Of a stretch of DNA of 64,000 nt, positions 36,217-45,563 are shown piece after piece; position 1 is the stretch's first letter; the number at the start of each line of letters is the position of its first letter. This DNA comes from Sulfurimicrobium lacus. Lineage in GTDB: Bacteria; Pseudomonadota; Gammaproteobacteria; Burkholderiales; Sulfuricellaceae. Location: contig NZ_AP022853.1 in the NCBI RefSeq assembly GCF_011764585.1, positions 2,947,501-3,011,500 on the forward strand, in the 5' to 3' direction. The notes under the pieces are model-generated. The model did no database searches, was not told where the DNA came from, and was given only the letters and a program-made list of their open reading frames with translations. Position numbers and translations under genes: made by a program.

Positions 36217-38367
36217 ATGATTCAGGTTGCACGCGTTCTACCATTTTTGCGCTGGTTCCCGTTAAGCGGGACAAATATCAAATCCGACCTGATCGCCGGC
36301 ATCACCGTGGCGCTGGTGTTGATCCCGCAATCCATGGCCTATGCCCAGCTGGCCGGACTTCCCCCTTACTACGGACTGTATGCGGCATTCCTGCCAGGTA
36401 TCATTGCCGCCCTGTGGGGATCCTCGGCGCAGCTCGCCACCGGCCCGGTGGCCGTGGCCTCCCTGCTCACCGCCTCCACCCTGGCGCCACTGGCCGCCAC
36501 CGGCTCGGAGCAATTCATCGCCCTCGCCATCCTGATGGCCATGCTGGTGGGCATCATCCAACTCGCGCTGGGCGCCTTCAAGCTCGGCGTAGTGGTCAAC
36601 TTCCTCTCGCACCCGGTGATCGTCGGCTTCACCAACGCCGCCGCCATCATCATCGGCCTGTCCCAACTCAACAAGCTGTTCGGCGTTTCCATGGGACGCA
36701 GCGAACATTTCATCCAGGATATCTGGGGCGTATTGCTGCAGATCGGCGACACCCATCTGCCCACGCTGATCATGGGCATTTGCGCCTTCGCCATCATGTT
36801 CGGCCTGAAAAAATTCGCGCCAAAAATGCCCGGCGTGCTGATCGCGGTCGCCCTCACCACCGTGGTGAGCTGGGCCATTGGCTTCGAGCACAACAGCAAG
36901 GGCCGGATCGAGGACATCATGGACGTCGAGGTCAAGGCCCTGGCCAATGACTTTTCCGGCACTGAAACCAGGATCGACGCGCTCAACAACAAGATCAGCG
37001 CCAAGTCCCTGGAACTCAAGCAGCACCAGAAAGCCCATGAAGGCGGTTCGCAACGCACCGCGGCACTCAAGTACGAACTGGAACTGCTCAAGCTGGAACT
37101 GAAGGACAGCGAAGGTGAAAATCGCAAGCTGGCGCGTTCCATGCGCAAGTTCATCTTCGAACAGGTGCCGGCGACCGATGGCCAGCCTGCAAAACTCTAC
37201 CTGGCAGGGCAGCTCCCCCAAGGTGAAAAATCCGATGGCTACCGCTGGCGTATCCGCAAGGTAAGCAAGGGCGAAATGAAACTGGTCGGCGGCGGCGAAG
37301 TGGTGGGCGCGATTCCAGCCGGCCTGCCCAAGGTCGACGTGCCGCAATTCAGCTGGGACATGGTGACAACCATGCTTTCCGGTGCGCTGGTCATCTCCCT
37401 GGTCGGCTTCATGGAAGCCATTTCCATCGCCAAGGCCATGGCCGCCAAGACCAAGGCACGCATCGACCCCAACCAGGAACTGCTGGGACAGGGCCTGTCC
37501 AACCTGATCGGCAGCTTCAGCCAGGCTTTCCCGGTCAGCGGCTCCTTCTCGCGCTCGGCGGTCAACCTCAATGCCGGCGCGGTAACGGGGATGTCCTCGG
37601 TGTTCGCCGGCATCATCGTACTGGTCACCCTGCTGTTCCTCACGCCGCTGCTGTATCACCTGCCCCAGGCGGTGCTGGCAGCAGTGATCATGATGGCGGT
37701 GATCGGCCTGATCAATTTCAAGGCGATCAAGCATGCCTGGCACACCCACAAGCATGACGGCATCGCCTCGGTGGTGACCTTCGTCGCCACCCTGGCGTTC
37801 GCCCCGCACCTGGACAACGGCATCATGGTAGGCGCCGGCTTGGCCATCATCCTCTATCTCTACCGCACCATGACGCCGCGCGTCGCCATTCTCGGCCGCT
37901 ACCACGACGGCACCCTGCGCGACGCCAAGATCAACAATCTCCCGATCAGCGAATACATCATCGCCATCCGCTACGACGGTTCGCTGTACTTCGCCAACGT
38001 GCCCTACTTCGAGGACGTCATTCTGGAAGCCGTGGCCAACAGCCCCTGCGCCAAGCATCTGCTGATCGTGTCGGACGGCATCAACCAGCTCGACGCCTCA
38101 GGCGAGGAAGTCATCCATCACATGGTGGAGCGTTTACGCTCCAGCGGCATCCGCGTCGTTTTCAGCGGCCTCAAGAAGCAGGTTCTCGACGTCATGCACC
38201 ATTCCGGGCTGTTCGACTACATCAGTCAGGAAAACATTTTCCCGGACGAAGACAAGGCGCTGGAATCGATTTACGCCGAAGTCCTGGAGAAAGACCCTAA
38301 CGCCCAATGCCGCCTGATGAAGGGCGGACATATTGGCGGGGCCGATGGAGTCAAGACCTGGCTGTGA
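36217..38367 (+). CDS. SulP family anion transporter with a large inserted coiled-coil segment (SulP-3)
   Basis: The 716-residue protein starts at ATG 36217 after AGGGGGAA. The SulP core is clear (G-L-P-P-Y-Y-G-L-Y-A-A, P-V-S-G-S-F-S-R-S-A-V-N) and the STAS domain ends the protein (I-N-Q-L-D-A-S-G-E-E). Compared with SulP-4, it carries about 130 extra residues (about 229-360), inserted after the helix ending W-A-I-G-F. The insert begins with charged heptad-like helices (K-L-E-L/E-L-L-K-L-E-L type) and ends with a beta-like stretch. It sits in an extramembrane loop and could mediate oligomerisation or partner binding. No Cys tail is present. The OmpR-type regulator follows immediately. Confidence 0.92.
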   Translation: MIQVARVLPFLRWFPLSGTNIKSDLIAGITVALVLIPQSMAYAQLAGLPPYYGLYAAFLPGIIAALWGSSAQLATGPVAVASLLTASTLAPLAATGSEQFIALAILMAMLVGIIQLALGAFKLGVVVNFLSHPVIVGFTNAAAIIIGLSQLNKLFGVSMGRSEHFIQDIWGVLLQIGDTHLPTLIMGICAFAIMFGLKKFAPKMPGVLIAVALTTVVSWAIGFEHNSKGRIEDIMDVEVKALANDFSGTETRIDALNNKISAKSLELKQHQKAHEGGSQRTAALKYELELLKLELKDSEGENRKLARSMRKFIFEQVPATDGQPAKLYLAGQLPQGEKSDGYRWRIRKVSKGEMKLVGGGEVVGAIPAGLPKVDVPQFSWDMVTTMLSGALVISLVGFMEAISIAKAMAAKTKARIDPNQELLGQGLSNLIGSFSQAFPVSGSFSRSAVNLNAGAVTGMSSVFAGIIVLVTLLFLTPLLYHLPQAVLAAVIMMAVIGLINFKAIKHAWHTHKHDGIASVVTFVATLAFAPHLDNGIMVGAGLAIILYLYRTMTPRVAILGRYHDGTLRDAKINNLPISEYIIAIRYDGSLYFANVPYFEDVILEAVANSPCAKHLLIVSDGINQLDASGEEVIHHMVERLRSSGIRVVFSGLKKQVLDVMHHSGLFDYISQENIFPDEDKALESIYAEVLEKDPNAQCRLMKGGHIGGADGVKTWL

Positions 38368-38368
38368 A

Positions 38369-39040
38369 ATGCACATTCTCCTGGTAGAAGACAACCGCGA
38401 CCTTGCGCAAAACATATTCGATTACTTCGAAGCCAGAGGTCACACCATCGACTTGGGCGAAGATGGCATTTCGGGGTTGCATCTTGCCGCATCCAACCCC
38501 TACGATGTAATCATCCTCGACCTGATGCTGCCCGGCATCGACGGCATGACCTTGTGCCGCAGGCTGCGCGACGCCGGTAAACAAACGCCGGTTCTGATGC
38601 TCACTGCGCGCGACTCCCTGGATGACAAGATTGCCGGACTGGAAGCGGGCGCAGACGATTATGTCGTCAAGCCGTTCGCATTGCGGGAGGTGGAAGCGCG
38701 CCTGGTTGCACTGGTGCGGCGCGCGCAAGGACACAAAGGCCCCGCCAGGCTGCAAGTGGGGGACATGACGTTCGATCCGGCGACACTCAAGGTAACGCGC
38801 GGCGAACGAAACATCGAATTGCCGCCGATTCCATTGAAAATCGTTGAAATCCTGATGCGCAACTCGCCCCGCGTGATGTCGCGCGAAGAGCTTGAGCGCC
38901 ACATCTGGGGCGACTCTCCGCCCGACAGCGACGCCTTGCGGGCGCACCTGCACATCCTGCGCAACGCGATCGACAAACAGGCGGACAAGCCGCTCCTCAA
39001 GACCCTGCGCGGCATCGGCTACCAAATCGCAAGTGAATAG
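38369..39040 (+). CDS. OmpR-family response regulator
   Basis: This 223-residue winged-helix regulator begins MHILLVEDNRD one base after the SulP-3 stop. The receiver has the acidic pair in V-E-D-N, the acceptor Asp in I-I-L-D-L-M-L-P (about residue 51), and Lys in Y-V-V-K-P-F. The C-terminal winged helix has R-V-M-S-R-E-E-L-E-R-H-I-W-G and L-R-G-I-G-Y-Q. It overlaps the start of the kinase gene. Four TTGACG repeats at 11-base spacing lie right after the kinase and are the obvious binding site. A role in controlling SulP-3 and SulP-4 is inferred from the position. Confidence 0.92.
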   Translation: MHILLVEDNRDLAQNIFDYFEARGHTIDLGEDGISGLHLAASNPYDVIILDLMLPGIDGMTLCRRLRDAGKQTPVLMLTARDSLDDKIAGLEAGADDYVVKPFALREVEARLVALVRRAQGHKGPARLQVGDMTFDPATLKVTRGERNIELPPIPLKIVEILMRNSPRVMSREELERHIWGDSPPDSDALRAHLHILRNAIDKQADKPLLKTLRGIGYQIASE

Positions 39041-40325
39041 ACACAGCCTGCGCTTCCGCCTGGCCTTCACCTTCGCCTGGTTCGGCGCCCTCGTCAGCCT
39101 GCTGCTGTCGATCGGCCTGTCCTTTACGGCGCACAACCTCGGCGAGCGCCTGATGGACGAAACCCTGCGCGCGGAAATAGAGGACTACATGTCGCGCCGC
39201 GCGCGCAATCCCGATTCCCTGCCGCCGGCAACGATCAGCGTGCGCGGATACGTTCACGTGCCCGGACGAAAAACCGAGGACATCCCGCCCGTCCTGCTCG
39301 AACTTTCCCCCGGCAAGCACCAACTGACCCTCAACGGCACGCCTTATCGGGCCGCCGTGGCGAACAAGGGAGAGGAACGTTACGTCATGCTGTTCAACGA
39401 ACTGCGACAACGCCAGCGCGAAGAACAGTTCCTGATGTACCTGGTGTCAGGCGCACTCATCATGACGCTGATTTCCGCAGGCATAGGCTGGTGGCTGGCG
39501 GGAAGAGTGGTGGCGCCCGTCAGCGAACTGGCCCGTCGGGTCAGCAAGGCAAAACCGGAAGACGATGCCGCAGAAATCACCAAAGGCTTTCCCCGCGACG
39601 AAATCGGTGCGCTGGCCCGCGTTTTCGGCGGCTATCTCGAACGCATGCGCGCATTCATCGACCGCGAACGTGCCTTCACGGCAGACGTCAGCCACGAACT
39701 CAGGACGCCGCTTGCCATTGTCCAGGGCGCGGTAGAACTGCTGGAGGACGACCCGCGCCTCGACGAAAAACAGCAAAAACGCATCGCGCGCATCGGGCGG
39801 GCAGCACGGGAAATGATCGATCTGAGCTCCGCCCTGCTGCTGATGGCGCGAGAGGAGACCTCGGATGAAGCAGTCAAGCAGGATTGCGACGTGTGGGATG
39901 TGGTCATGCACGCCGTCGAGACGCAGCGCCACCTGGTCAGCGCGCAAACCACGGTCGAACTGGCATGCCGCAGCCGCTCGCGCATTACGGCGGAACGGAC
40001 GCTGCTCGGAATCGTAGCCGCCAACCTGATCCGCAACGCATTCGCCTATACCAAGGCCGGCACGGTCTCCATCTGCCTGGAAGAGGGCTGCCTGACCGTG
40101 TCCGATTCCGGCCCCGGCATTCGCGAAGAGGACATCGGCAAAGTCTTCCAGCGGCACTTCAAAGGCTCCACGAGCGCCGGGTCGGGGATCGGGCTGTCGC
40201 TCGTCAAGCGCATCTGCGACCGCTATGGCTGGGAAACCGTCATTGAAAGCTCGGAAGGCCGCGGCACGACCGCCCAATTATTTTTCGCCACTTCGCCCCA
40301 CCACACCCCCGCCCTCGCACCCTGA
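39033..40325 (+). CDS. Sensor histidine kinase (EnvZ/QseC-like)
   Basis: A GTG start at 39033, overlapping the regulator stop, gives 430 residues. There are two membrane helices (residues about 9-28 and 137-157) around a small periplasmic domain of about 105 residues. A HAMP-like linker follows, then the phosphoacceptor box D-V-S-H-E-L-R-T-P-L and an HATPase domain (N-L-I-R-N-A-F-A, D-S-G-P-G-I, G-S-G-I-G-L). It is the cognate kinase of the OmpR-type regulator. The periplasmic domain has no recognised ligand motif. Because the system sits between two SulP genes, the anion or its consequences may be the signal. Confidence 0.9.
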   Translation: MNRHSLRFRLAFTFAWFGALVSLLLSIGLSFTAHNLGERLMDETLRAEIEDYMSRRARNPDSLPPATISVRGYVHVPGRKTEDIPPVLLELSPGKHQLTLNGTPYRAAVANKGEERYVMLFNELRQRQREEQFLMYLVSGALIMTLISAGIGWWLAGRVVAPVSELARRVSKAKPEDDAAEITKGFPRDEIGALARVFGGYLERMRAFIDRERAFTADVSHELRTPLAIVQGAVELLEDDPRLDEKQQKRIARIGRAAREMIDLSSALLLMAREETSDEAVKQDCDVWDVVMHAVETQRHLVSAQTTVELACRSRSRITAERTLLGIVAANLIRNAFAYTKAGTVSICLEEGCLTVSDSGPGIREEDIGKVFQRHFKGSTSAGSGIGLSLVKRICDRYGWETVIESSEGRGTTAQLFFATSPHHTPALAP

Positions 40326-40338
40326 TTTTCCGCCCTTC

Positions 40339-40377
40339 TTGACGCTCCCTTGACGCTTGCTTGACGCCGTCTTGACG
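40339..40377. promoter_or_regulatory. Four TTGACG direct repeats at 11-bp pitch (response regulator operator)
   Basis: TTGACG occurs at 40339, 40350, 40361 and 40372, exactly 11 bases apart. Direct repeats at one helical turn are the usual layout for OmpR-family dimers. The last copy also resembles a -35 hexamer (TTGACA), with only a weak -10 about 17 bases later, as expected for an activator-dependent promoter. The array lies 14 bases after the kinase stop and about 140 bases before the small protein and SulP-4 genes. Confidence 0.75.
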
Positions 40378-40514
40378 GTGCTCAACGTAACATTCAATAC
40401 CAAATTAGAGCTAGCCGCTGTTCCCGAAAAAGGCTGCCACGAATAGTCGACGCCTCATCTTGCCAACTGGTGTGATGAGCCCCGGCATCAGCCCATCCAT
40501 TTGCGAGAAACCAG

Positions 40515-40727
40515 ATGAAAATTTCTTCGGCTTCAGCCTCCTGCATGAATAACGCATCCGAATCCATCGGTGATTTCGATACGCCGCGCCTGGCCATATG
40601 GTCCGCAGTGAAATCGTTCTTTCGCAAGCTGGACCGGCACCTGACGGCGATCGCCTATGCCGAAGCCGGCAACTTCGATGAAGTACAAAAAATTCTTGAC
40701 CAGAACAAAGTCCAGGCACAGCGATGA
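40515..40727 (+). CDS. Small protein (70 aa) of an unrecognised family, paralogue of the one at 27352
   Basis: The frame from ATG 40515 encodes 70 residues; a second ATG at 40545 would remove the first ten. The C-terminal half has L-T-A-I-A-Y-A-E-A-G-N-F-D-E-V-Q-K-I-L, nearly the same as the protein at 27352-27528, and so a shared hairpin-like helical pair. The last codons overlap the SulP-4 start (ATGA), so it is translationally coupled to the transporter. It lies downstream of the TTGACG operator. A regulatory or accessory subunit for SulP or the two-component systems is possible, but nothing proves it. Confidence 0.75.
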   Translation: MKISSASASCMNNASESIGDFDTPRLAIWSAVKSFFRKLDRHLTAIAYAEAGNFDEVQKILDQNKVQAQR

Positions 40728-42418
40728 ATACCTGGGTTCATCGTCTGCCGATAGCCAAGCGCTTCAGTCTGAATCCCGACGAGCTCAAGAACGACCTGGT
40801 CGCCGGCGTCACCGTCTCGCTGGTAGCCATCCCGCAATCCCTGGCCTATGCCCAGCTAGCCGGTGTTCCCGCTTACTACGGCCTTTATGCCGCGCTGGTG
40901 CCCACCATCATCGGCGCCCTGTTCGGCTCTTCCCGGCAACTTTCGACCGGCCCTGTTGCCATGACCTCGCTGCTGACGGCGGCTAGCGTCGCCCCTCTGG
41001 CTGCGCACGGCAGCGAGATGTTCTACGCTTACGTGATTCTGCTCGCCTTGCTGTCCGGCCTGTTTCAGGTGCTTTTCGGCGCGCTGCGCATGGGCGTACT
41101 GCTCAACTTCCTGTCTCATCCGGTACTGATGGGATTCATCAACGCCGCGGCCATCATCATCGGCCTGTCGCAACTACCGACCCTGTTAGGCATATCGGCT
41201 CGCCAGTCCGACCATTTCCTGCTCGACATCTGGCAGGTGCTGTCGCACATCGACACCATGCATGAGATCTCGGTAGCCTTCGGCATTTCGGCCATCATCC
41301 TGCTGGTCGGTTTCAAGAAGCTGGCACCGAAGCTCCCCGGCGTGCTGATCACGGTTGTCCTGCTGACCTGGGTCAGCTACATGCTCGACTACGCCGGCCT
41401 GGGCGGCAAGGTCGTCGGCCTGGTGCCGAGCGGCCTGCCTTCGCTGAGCATGCCGCTGCTTGACTGGCACGCCACCATGGCACTGCTCCCCGCCGGCTTC
41501 GTCATCGCGCTCATCAGTTTCATGGAAGCCATGTCCAGCGCCAAGGTAATCGCCATCAAAACGCGGCAGCCGTGGGATGAAAACAAGGAACTCATCGGCC
41601 AGGGCCTGGCGAAAATCGCCGCGGCTTTCAGCCATTCCATGCCCGTCAGCGGCTCCTTTTCCCGTTCCGCACTGAACCTTGCGACGAACGCACAGACGCC
41701 ATTTTCTTCCGTCATCTCGGCAATTTTCGTCCTGCTGACCCTGCTCTTCTTCACCTCCCTGCTCTACCACCTGCCCAAGCCGGTTCTGGCCGCAATCATC
41801 ATGATGGCAGTCATCGGCCTGATCAATTTCAAGGCAATCTTCAACGCCTGGCGCGCCAGTCGCGATGACGGCATCGCGTCCATGGTCACTTTCCTGTCCA
41901 CCCTGGCGTTTGCGCCCAACATCCAGAACGGCATTCTCACCGGCATCATCCTGTCTCTGGCGATGCTGCTCTACCGCATGATGAAGCCGCATATCGCCGC
42001 ATTGGGAAAACACGATGACGGAACACTGCGCGACGCCCAGCGGCACCAGCTCCCTCCATTGCACCCCAAGCTCGGCGCGATCCGCTTCGATGGCGCGCTC
42101 CGGTTCGTCAATTCGTCCTACTTCGAGGACGCACTGCTCAAACTCGAAAGGGAAAATCCGGCAGTGCGCTATATCCTGGTGAAATGCAGCGGCGTGAATT
42201 ATCTGGACGCCTCGGGGGTCGAGATGCTCAATAACCTGATCAGTCGCTTCCGGAACAATGGCATCACTTTGGGCTTCAGTGACCTGAAGAAACAGGTTCG
42301 GGAGGTGATGGACCGAACCGGTCTTAGCCAGGGAATCGGCCACGAAAACATCTTTTCAAGCGATCACGAAGCTTTCGAGCAACTGTATTTGCGCGGCGAG
42401 ATTGACGTAAGAATCTAG
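40724..42418 (+). CDS. SulP family anion transporter with STAS domain (SulP-4)
   Basis: The 564-residue protein has a SulP core (G-V-P-A-Y-Y-G-L-Y-A-A, P-V-S-G-S-F-S-R-S-A-L-N) and a C-terminal STAS domain (V-N-Y-L-D-A-S-G-V-E-M-L). It is closest to SulP-3 but lacks that protein's inserted segment, and lacks the Cys tail of SulP-1 and SulP-2. It begins within the stop of the small protein gene and probably depends on the TTGACG promoter. It is followed by the Hyf-like operon after a 176-base gap. The substrate is uncertain; bicarbonate or sulfate are the main candidates. Confidence 0.92.
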   Translation: MNTWVHRLPIAKRFSLNPDELKNDLVAGVTVSLVAIPQSLAYAQLAGVPAYYGLYAALVPTIIGALFGSSRQLSTGPVAMTSLLTAASVAPLAAHGSEMFYAYVILLALLSGLFQVLFGALRMGVLLNFLSHPVLMGFINAAAIIIGLSQLPTLLGISARQSDHFLLDIWQVLSHIDTMHEISVAFGISAIILLVGFKKLAPKLPGVLITVVLLTWVSYMLDYAGLGGKVVGLVPSGLPSLSMPLLDWHATMALLPAGFVIALISFMEAMSSAKVIAIKTRQPWDENKELIGQGLAKIAAAFSHSMPVSGSFSRSALNLATNAQTPFSSVISAIFVLLTLLFFTSLLYHLPKPVLAAIIMMAVIGLINFKAIFNAWRASRDDGIASMVTFLSTLAFAPNIQNGILTGIILSLAMLLYRMMKPHIAALGKHDDGTLRDAQRHQLPPLHPKLGAIRFDGALRFVNSSYFEDALLKLERENPAVRYILVKCSGVNYLDASGVEMLNNLISRFRNNGITLGFSDLKKQVREVMDRTGLSQGIGHENIFSSDHEAFEQLYLRGEIDVRI

Positions 42419-42486
42419 CGGTTGTATGGTGTAAATGCTTACGGATTCAAGCAGTCGCCGAACTCCTCTGCACGGAAATTTCCCGG

Positions 42487-42521
42487 ACTAGATTTTTTCC
42501 AGAAAACGGAAAAGACCTAGT
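42487..42521. other. Imperfect inverted repeat between SulP-4 and the Hyf-like operon
   Basis: ACTAG...TTTTCC (42487-42500) pairs with GGAAAA...CTAGT (42508-42521) around a seven-base loop. There is no T tract after it, so it is a poor intrinsic terminator; it could be an operator or attenuating hairpin for the following operon. Confidence 0.35.
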
Positions 42522-42594
42522 TATGAGACTCCCGGGAACAATTCAAGTTCCACCAAAACAATAACACCGAACTTTTGAGGCTTCAGAAACTTTC

Positions 42595-44613
42595 GTGATT
42601 AGCATATCCAGCACTTTGCCAATTGATTGGGTCATCGGCGTCGTTGCGTTCTGGTTCCTCATCGGTCTGCTTGGTCTCGCGCTGCAAGACAAACCCCGTC
42701 TCATCACGGCACTGATTTTCCCGGCCGGAGCATTGGCCGCCCTGGTTCTGGCTGCTTCCGCCCTGGTTGCGCTCGGCCAGGGAGCCAGCGTGGCAACACT
42801 GCCGCTCGGCCTGCCGGACCTGCCTTTCCATCTCCGGCTCGATGCACTTTCGGCATTCTTCCTGCTGATTCTGGGGGCGGCCTCCTTCGGCATTTCGCTC
42901 TACGGCGCCGGCTACTTCCGTTCCATGGACAAGGCTACGCTGGGATTGCTGTGCTTCGAGTACCACCTGTTTCTCGCGAGCATGGCACTGGTAATCCTGG
43001 CGGACGATGCTTACATGTTCATGGTGGCTTGGGAGACGATGGCCATCTCCTCCTACTTTCTCGTCACCACCGACCACAAGATTCCCGAAATCCGCAGCGC
43101 CGGCTTCATTTACCTGCTCATCGCACATATCGGCGCCATCGCCATTCTGATGTGCTTCGGCGTGCTGGAAGGCGGTCAGGGTGACTACACCTTCGCCACC
43201 ATGCGCCACCACGCGCTTTCACCCTTGTGGGCCAGCATCGCGTTTTTGCTGGCGCTGTTCGGCTTCGGCGCCAAGGCCGGCATGCTGCCGCTTCATGTCT
43301 GGCTGCCCGAGGCACATCCCGCAGCTCCCTCGCCGGTTTCCGCCATGATGAGCGGCATCATGCTGAAAACCGCCATTTACGGCATTTTGCGGGTGACGTT
43401 CGACCTCCTCCACACCAGCCAGTGGTGGTGGGGCATCCTGGCACTGACGCTGGGGCTGCTGACGGCGCTCTACGGGGTGCTCTTCGCCACGGTGCAATCG
43501 GACATGAAGCGCCTGCTGGCGTATTCCTCGATCGAAAACATCGGCATCCTCATCGCCGGCATCGGCCTGACCATCCTGTTTCATTCCAGCAACCAGGACC
43601 AGGTGGCCGCGCTGGCCCTGGTCGCCACGCTCTACCACGCGCTCAACCATTCGTTTTTCAAATCGCTGCTGTTCCTTACCACCGGTTCGGTGCTGCATTC
43701 CACCGGGGAACGCAACCTCGGCAAGCTGGGCGGCCTGATCCACAAGATGCCCTGGGTGGCGCTGCTGGCGCTGGTGGGCGTGCTCGCCATCTCCGGCCTG
43801 CCGCCCCTCAACGGCTTCGTTTCCGAATGGCTGCTGCTGCAGGCATTCCTGCTCGCTCCCAACATGCCCCACCAGCTCTACATCAGCATGCTCCTGCCGC
43901 TGGGCGCGGCGGCGCTTGCCCTGGCCGGCGCCCTTGCCGCCTACGCCATGGTCAAATTCTACGGCATCATTTTTCTCGGTCAGCCACGCGAAGAACGGCT
44001 CGCTGAAGCCCACGACGCAGGCCCGCTGGAACGGGCGGGCATGCTCTGGCTAGCGGGCTGGTGCGTGATACTAGGCCTGTCCCCGGTGTTTTTTATCCTC
44101 CAGATCGACAACGTCGCGATGGCCCTGGTCGGTCGCGACCTCGGCGGCAGCGCCGCCAGTAGCGGGTGGCTCTGGCTCACCCCGGTCGCCGCGGAACGCG
44201 CCAGCTACAGCCCGCTGATTCTGTTCCTCATCATTCTTGCCGGCTTCATTTTCACGTTCTTGTTCGCACGCAAGTTCTACCATGGCAAGGTGCGCCGCGG
44301 CCCGGCCTGGGACTGCGGCTATCCCGCCCAGACGCCGCGCATGCAGGACAGCGCTGAAGGCTTCGGCCAGCCGATCCGCCAAATTTTCGAACAATTCTTC
44401 GGTATCGTGCGCGAGGTGCCCAACCCCTTCGATACCCACCCCCACTACCACGGGGAAACCCGCGACCAGATCTGGGACCTGATTTACCATCCTGTCGCCC
44501 GTCTTGCCGAGTGGCTGTCCGCGCTGATCGGCAAGCTGCAGCACGGCCGCATATCCCTTTACCTGCTGTACAGCTTCGTTACGCTCATGGCGTTGCTGGC
44601 TTTCGTCCGATGA
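42595..44613 (+). CDS. Hydrogenase-4/NuoL-like antiporter subunit (HyfB-type)
   Basis: The 672-residue membrane protein begins at GTG 42595; the nearest GAGG lies about 14 bases upstream, so the start is not certain. It has about 16 helices and the proton-conducting subunit motif, with a Lys in G-F-G-A-K-A-G-M-L-P-L-H-V-W-L-P-E-A-H-P. It also has the usual Y-S-S-I-E-N-I-G segment and the C-terminal W-D-C-G-Y region found in HyfB/HycC. Its length fits HyfB. It heads a six-gene run with overlapping ends. The subunit should move H+ or Na+. Together with the large subunit lacking nickel ligands, it belongs to a hydrogenase-related (Ehr-type) complex rather than a hydrogenase. Confidence 0.9.
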   Translation: MISISSTLPIDWVIGVVAFWFLIGLLGLALQDKPRLITALIFPAGALAALVLAASALVALGQGASVATLPLGLPDLPFHLRLDALSAFFLLILGAASFGISLYGAGYFRSMDKATLGLLCFEYHLFLASMALVILADDAYMFMVAWETMAISSYFLVTTDHKIPEIRSAGFIYLLIAHIGAIAILMCFGVLEGGQGDYTFATMRHHALSPLWASIAFLLALFGFGAKAGMLPLHVWLPEAHPAAPSPVSAMMSGIMLKTAIYGILRVTFDLLHTSQWWWGILALTLGLLTALYGVLFATVQSDMKRLLAYSSIENIGILIAGIGLTILFHSSNQDQVAALALVATLYHALNHSFFKSLLFLTTGSVLHSTGERNLGKLGGLIHKMPWVALLALVGVLAISGLPPLNGFVSEWLLLQAFLLAPNMPHQLYISMLLPLGAAALALAGALAAYAMVKFYGIIFLGQPREERLAEAHDAGPLERAGMLWLAGWCVILGLSPVFFILQIDNVAMALVGRDLGGSAASSGWLWLTPVAAERASYSPLILFLIILAGFIFTFLFARKFYHGKVRRGPAWDCGYPAQTPRMQDSAEGFGQPIRQIFEQFFGIVREVPNPFDTHPHYHGETRDQIWDLIYHPVARLAEWLSALIGKLQHGRISLYLLYSFVTLMALLAFVR

Positions 44614-45563
44614 ATACTTCGACCTTATCATTGCAGTTGCTGCAAAACATGCTGGTCGTCCTCGCCGCGCCGCTCCTGCTCGGCTGGGTAAATACCTGTC
44701 GCGCCTGGATGCAAAGCCGTAGCGCGGCAGGCATCTTCCAGCCCTACCGCAACCTGGCCAAGCTGTTTCAGAAGGACGCAGTGCTGGCCCACAACGCCTC
44801 CCCGCTGTTCCGCTACACCCCCTACATCCTGTTCGTCAGCATGTGGCTGGCCGCCGCGATGGTGCCTGTGATTGCCGTGGATCTACCGCTTTCCACGGTA
44901 GTCGACGTCATCGCGCTGGTGGGCGTATTCGCCTTGGCACGGGTGTTCATCGCGCTGGCGGCGATGGACGTCGGCACCTCGTTCGGCACGCTGGGCGCGA
45001 GGCGCGAAATGCTGGTTTCCTTCCTCGCCGAGCCGGCGCTAATGATGGTTTTCTTTACCGCCGCCGCCATCAGTCATTCAACCTCGCTCACCACCATCGT
45101 GGGCGTGCTGGCGCACAAAGAGTTCGTGCTGCACCCCAGCCTGGCGTTCGCCGCCATTGCTTTCATCATGGTGCTGCTGGCCGAAAATGCGCGCATCCCG
45201 GTGGACAACCCGTCCACCCACCTCGAACTCACCATGATCCACGAGGCCATGATCCTGGAATACTCGGCGCGCCATCTGGCACTGATCGAATGGGCTAGCG
45301 CCATCAAGCTGTTCGCCTACATCACCATCGGCTTTGCCCTGTTCCTGCCGTGGGGCATTGCCGGCGTGGGCGAATGGAACGCGCTGCCGCTGGCGCTGGT
45401 ACTGCTGGTCATCAAACTCGCCGCGGCGGGTTTCGGTCTGGCCCTGCTCGAAAGCGTATCGGCCAAGCTGCGTATCTTCCGCGCCCCGGAATTCCTGGGG
45501 ACGGCATTCCTGCTGGCAGTGCTGGGCATACTCACTCACTTCCTGCGGACTAGCGTGGCATGA
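44610..45563 (+). CDS. NuoH/HyfC-like membrane subunit
   Basis: The 317-residue protein starts with ATG overlapping the HyfB-type stop (ATGA). It has about eight helices and shows the quinone-site family marks: Q-P-Y-R-N-L-A-K-L-F near residue 43, E-P-A-L-M-M-V-F-F, and the acidic loop E-N-A-R-I-P-V-D-N-P-S-T-H-L-E-L-T-M-I-H-E-A-M. Those acidic and basic residues link the soluble arm to the membrane arm in complex I relatives. It is expected to anchor the peripheral subunits encoded downstream. Confidence 0.92.
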   Translation: MNTSTLSLQLLQNMLVVLAAPLLLGWVNTCRAWMQSRSAAGIFQPYRNLAKLFQKDAVLAHNASPLFRYTPYILFVSMWLAAAMVPVIAVDLPLSTVVDVIALVGVFALARVFIALAAMDVGTSFGTLGARREMLVSFLAEPALMMVFFTAAAISHSTSLTTIVGVLAHKEFVLHPSLAFAAIAFIMVLLAENARIPVDNPSTHLELTMIHEAMILEYSARHLALIEWASAIKLFAYITIGFALFLPWGIAGVGEWNALPLALVLLVIKLAAAGFGLALLESVSAKLRIFRAPEFLGTAFLLAVLGILTHFLRTSVA

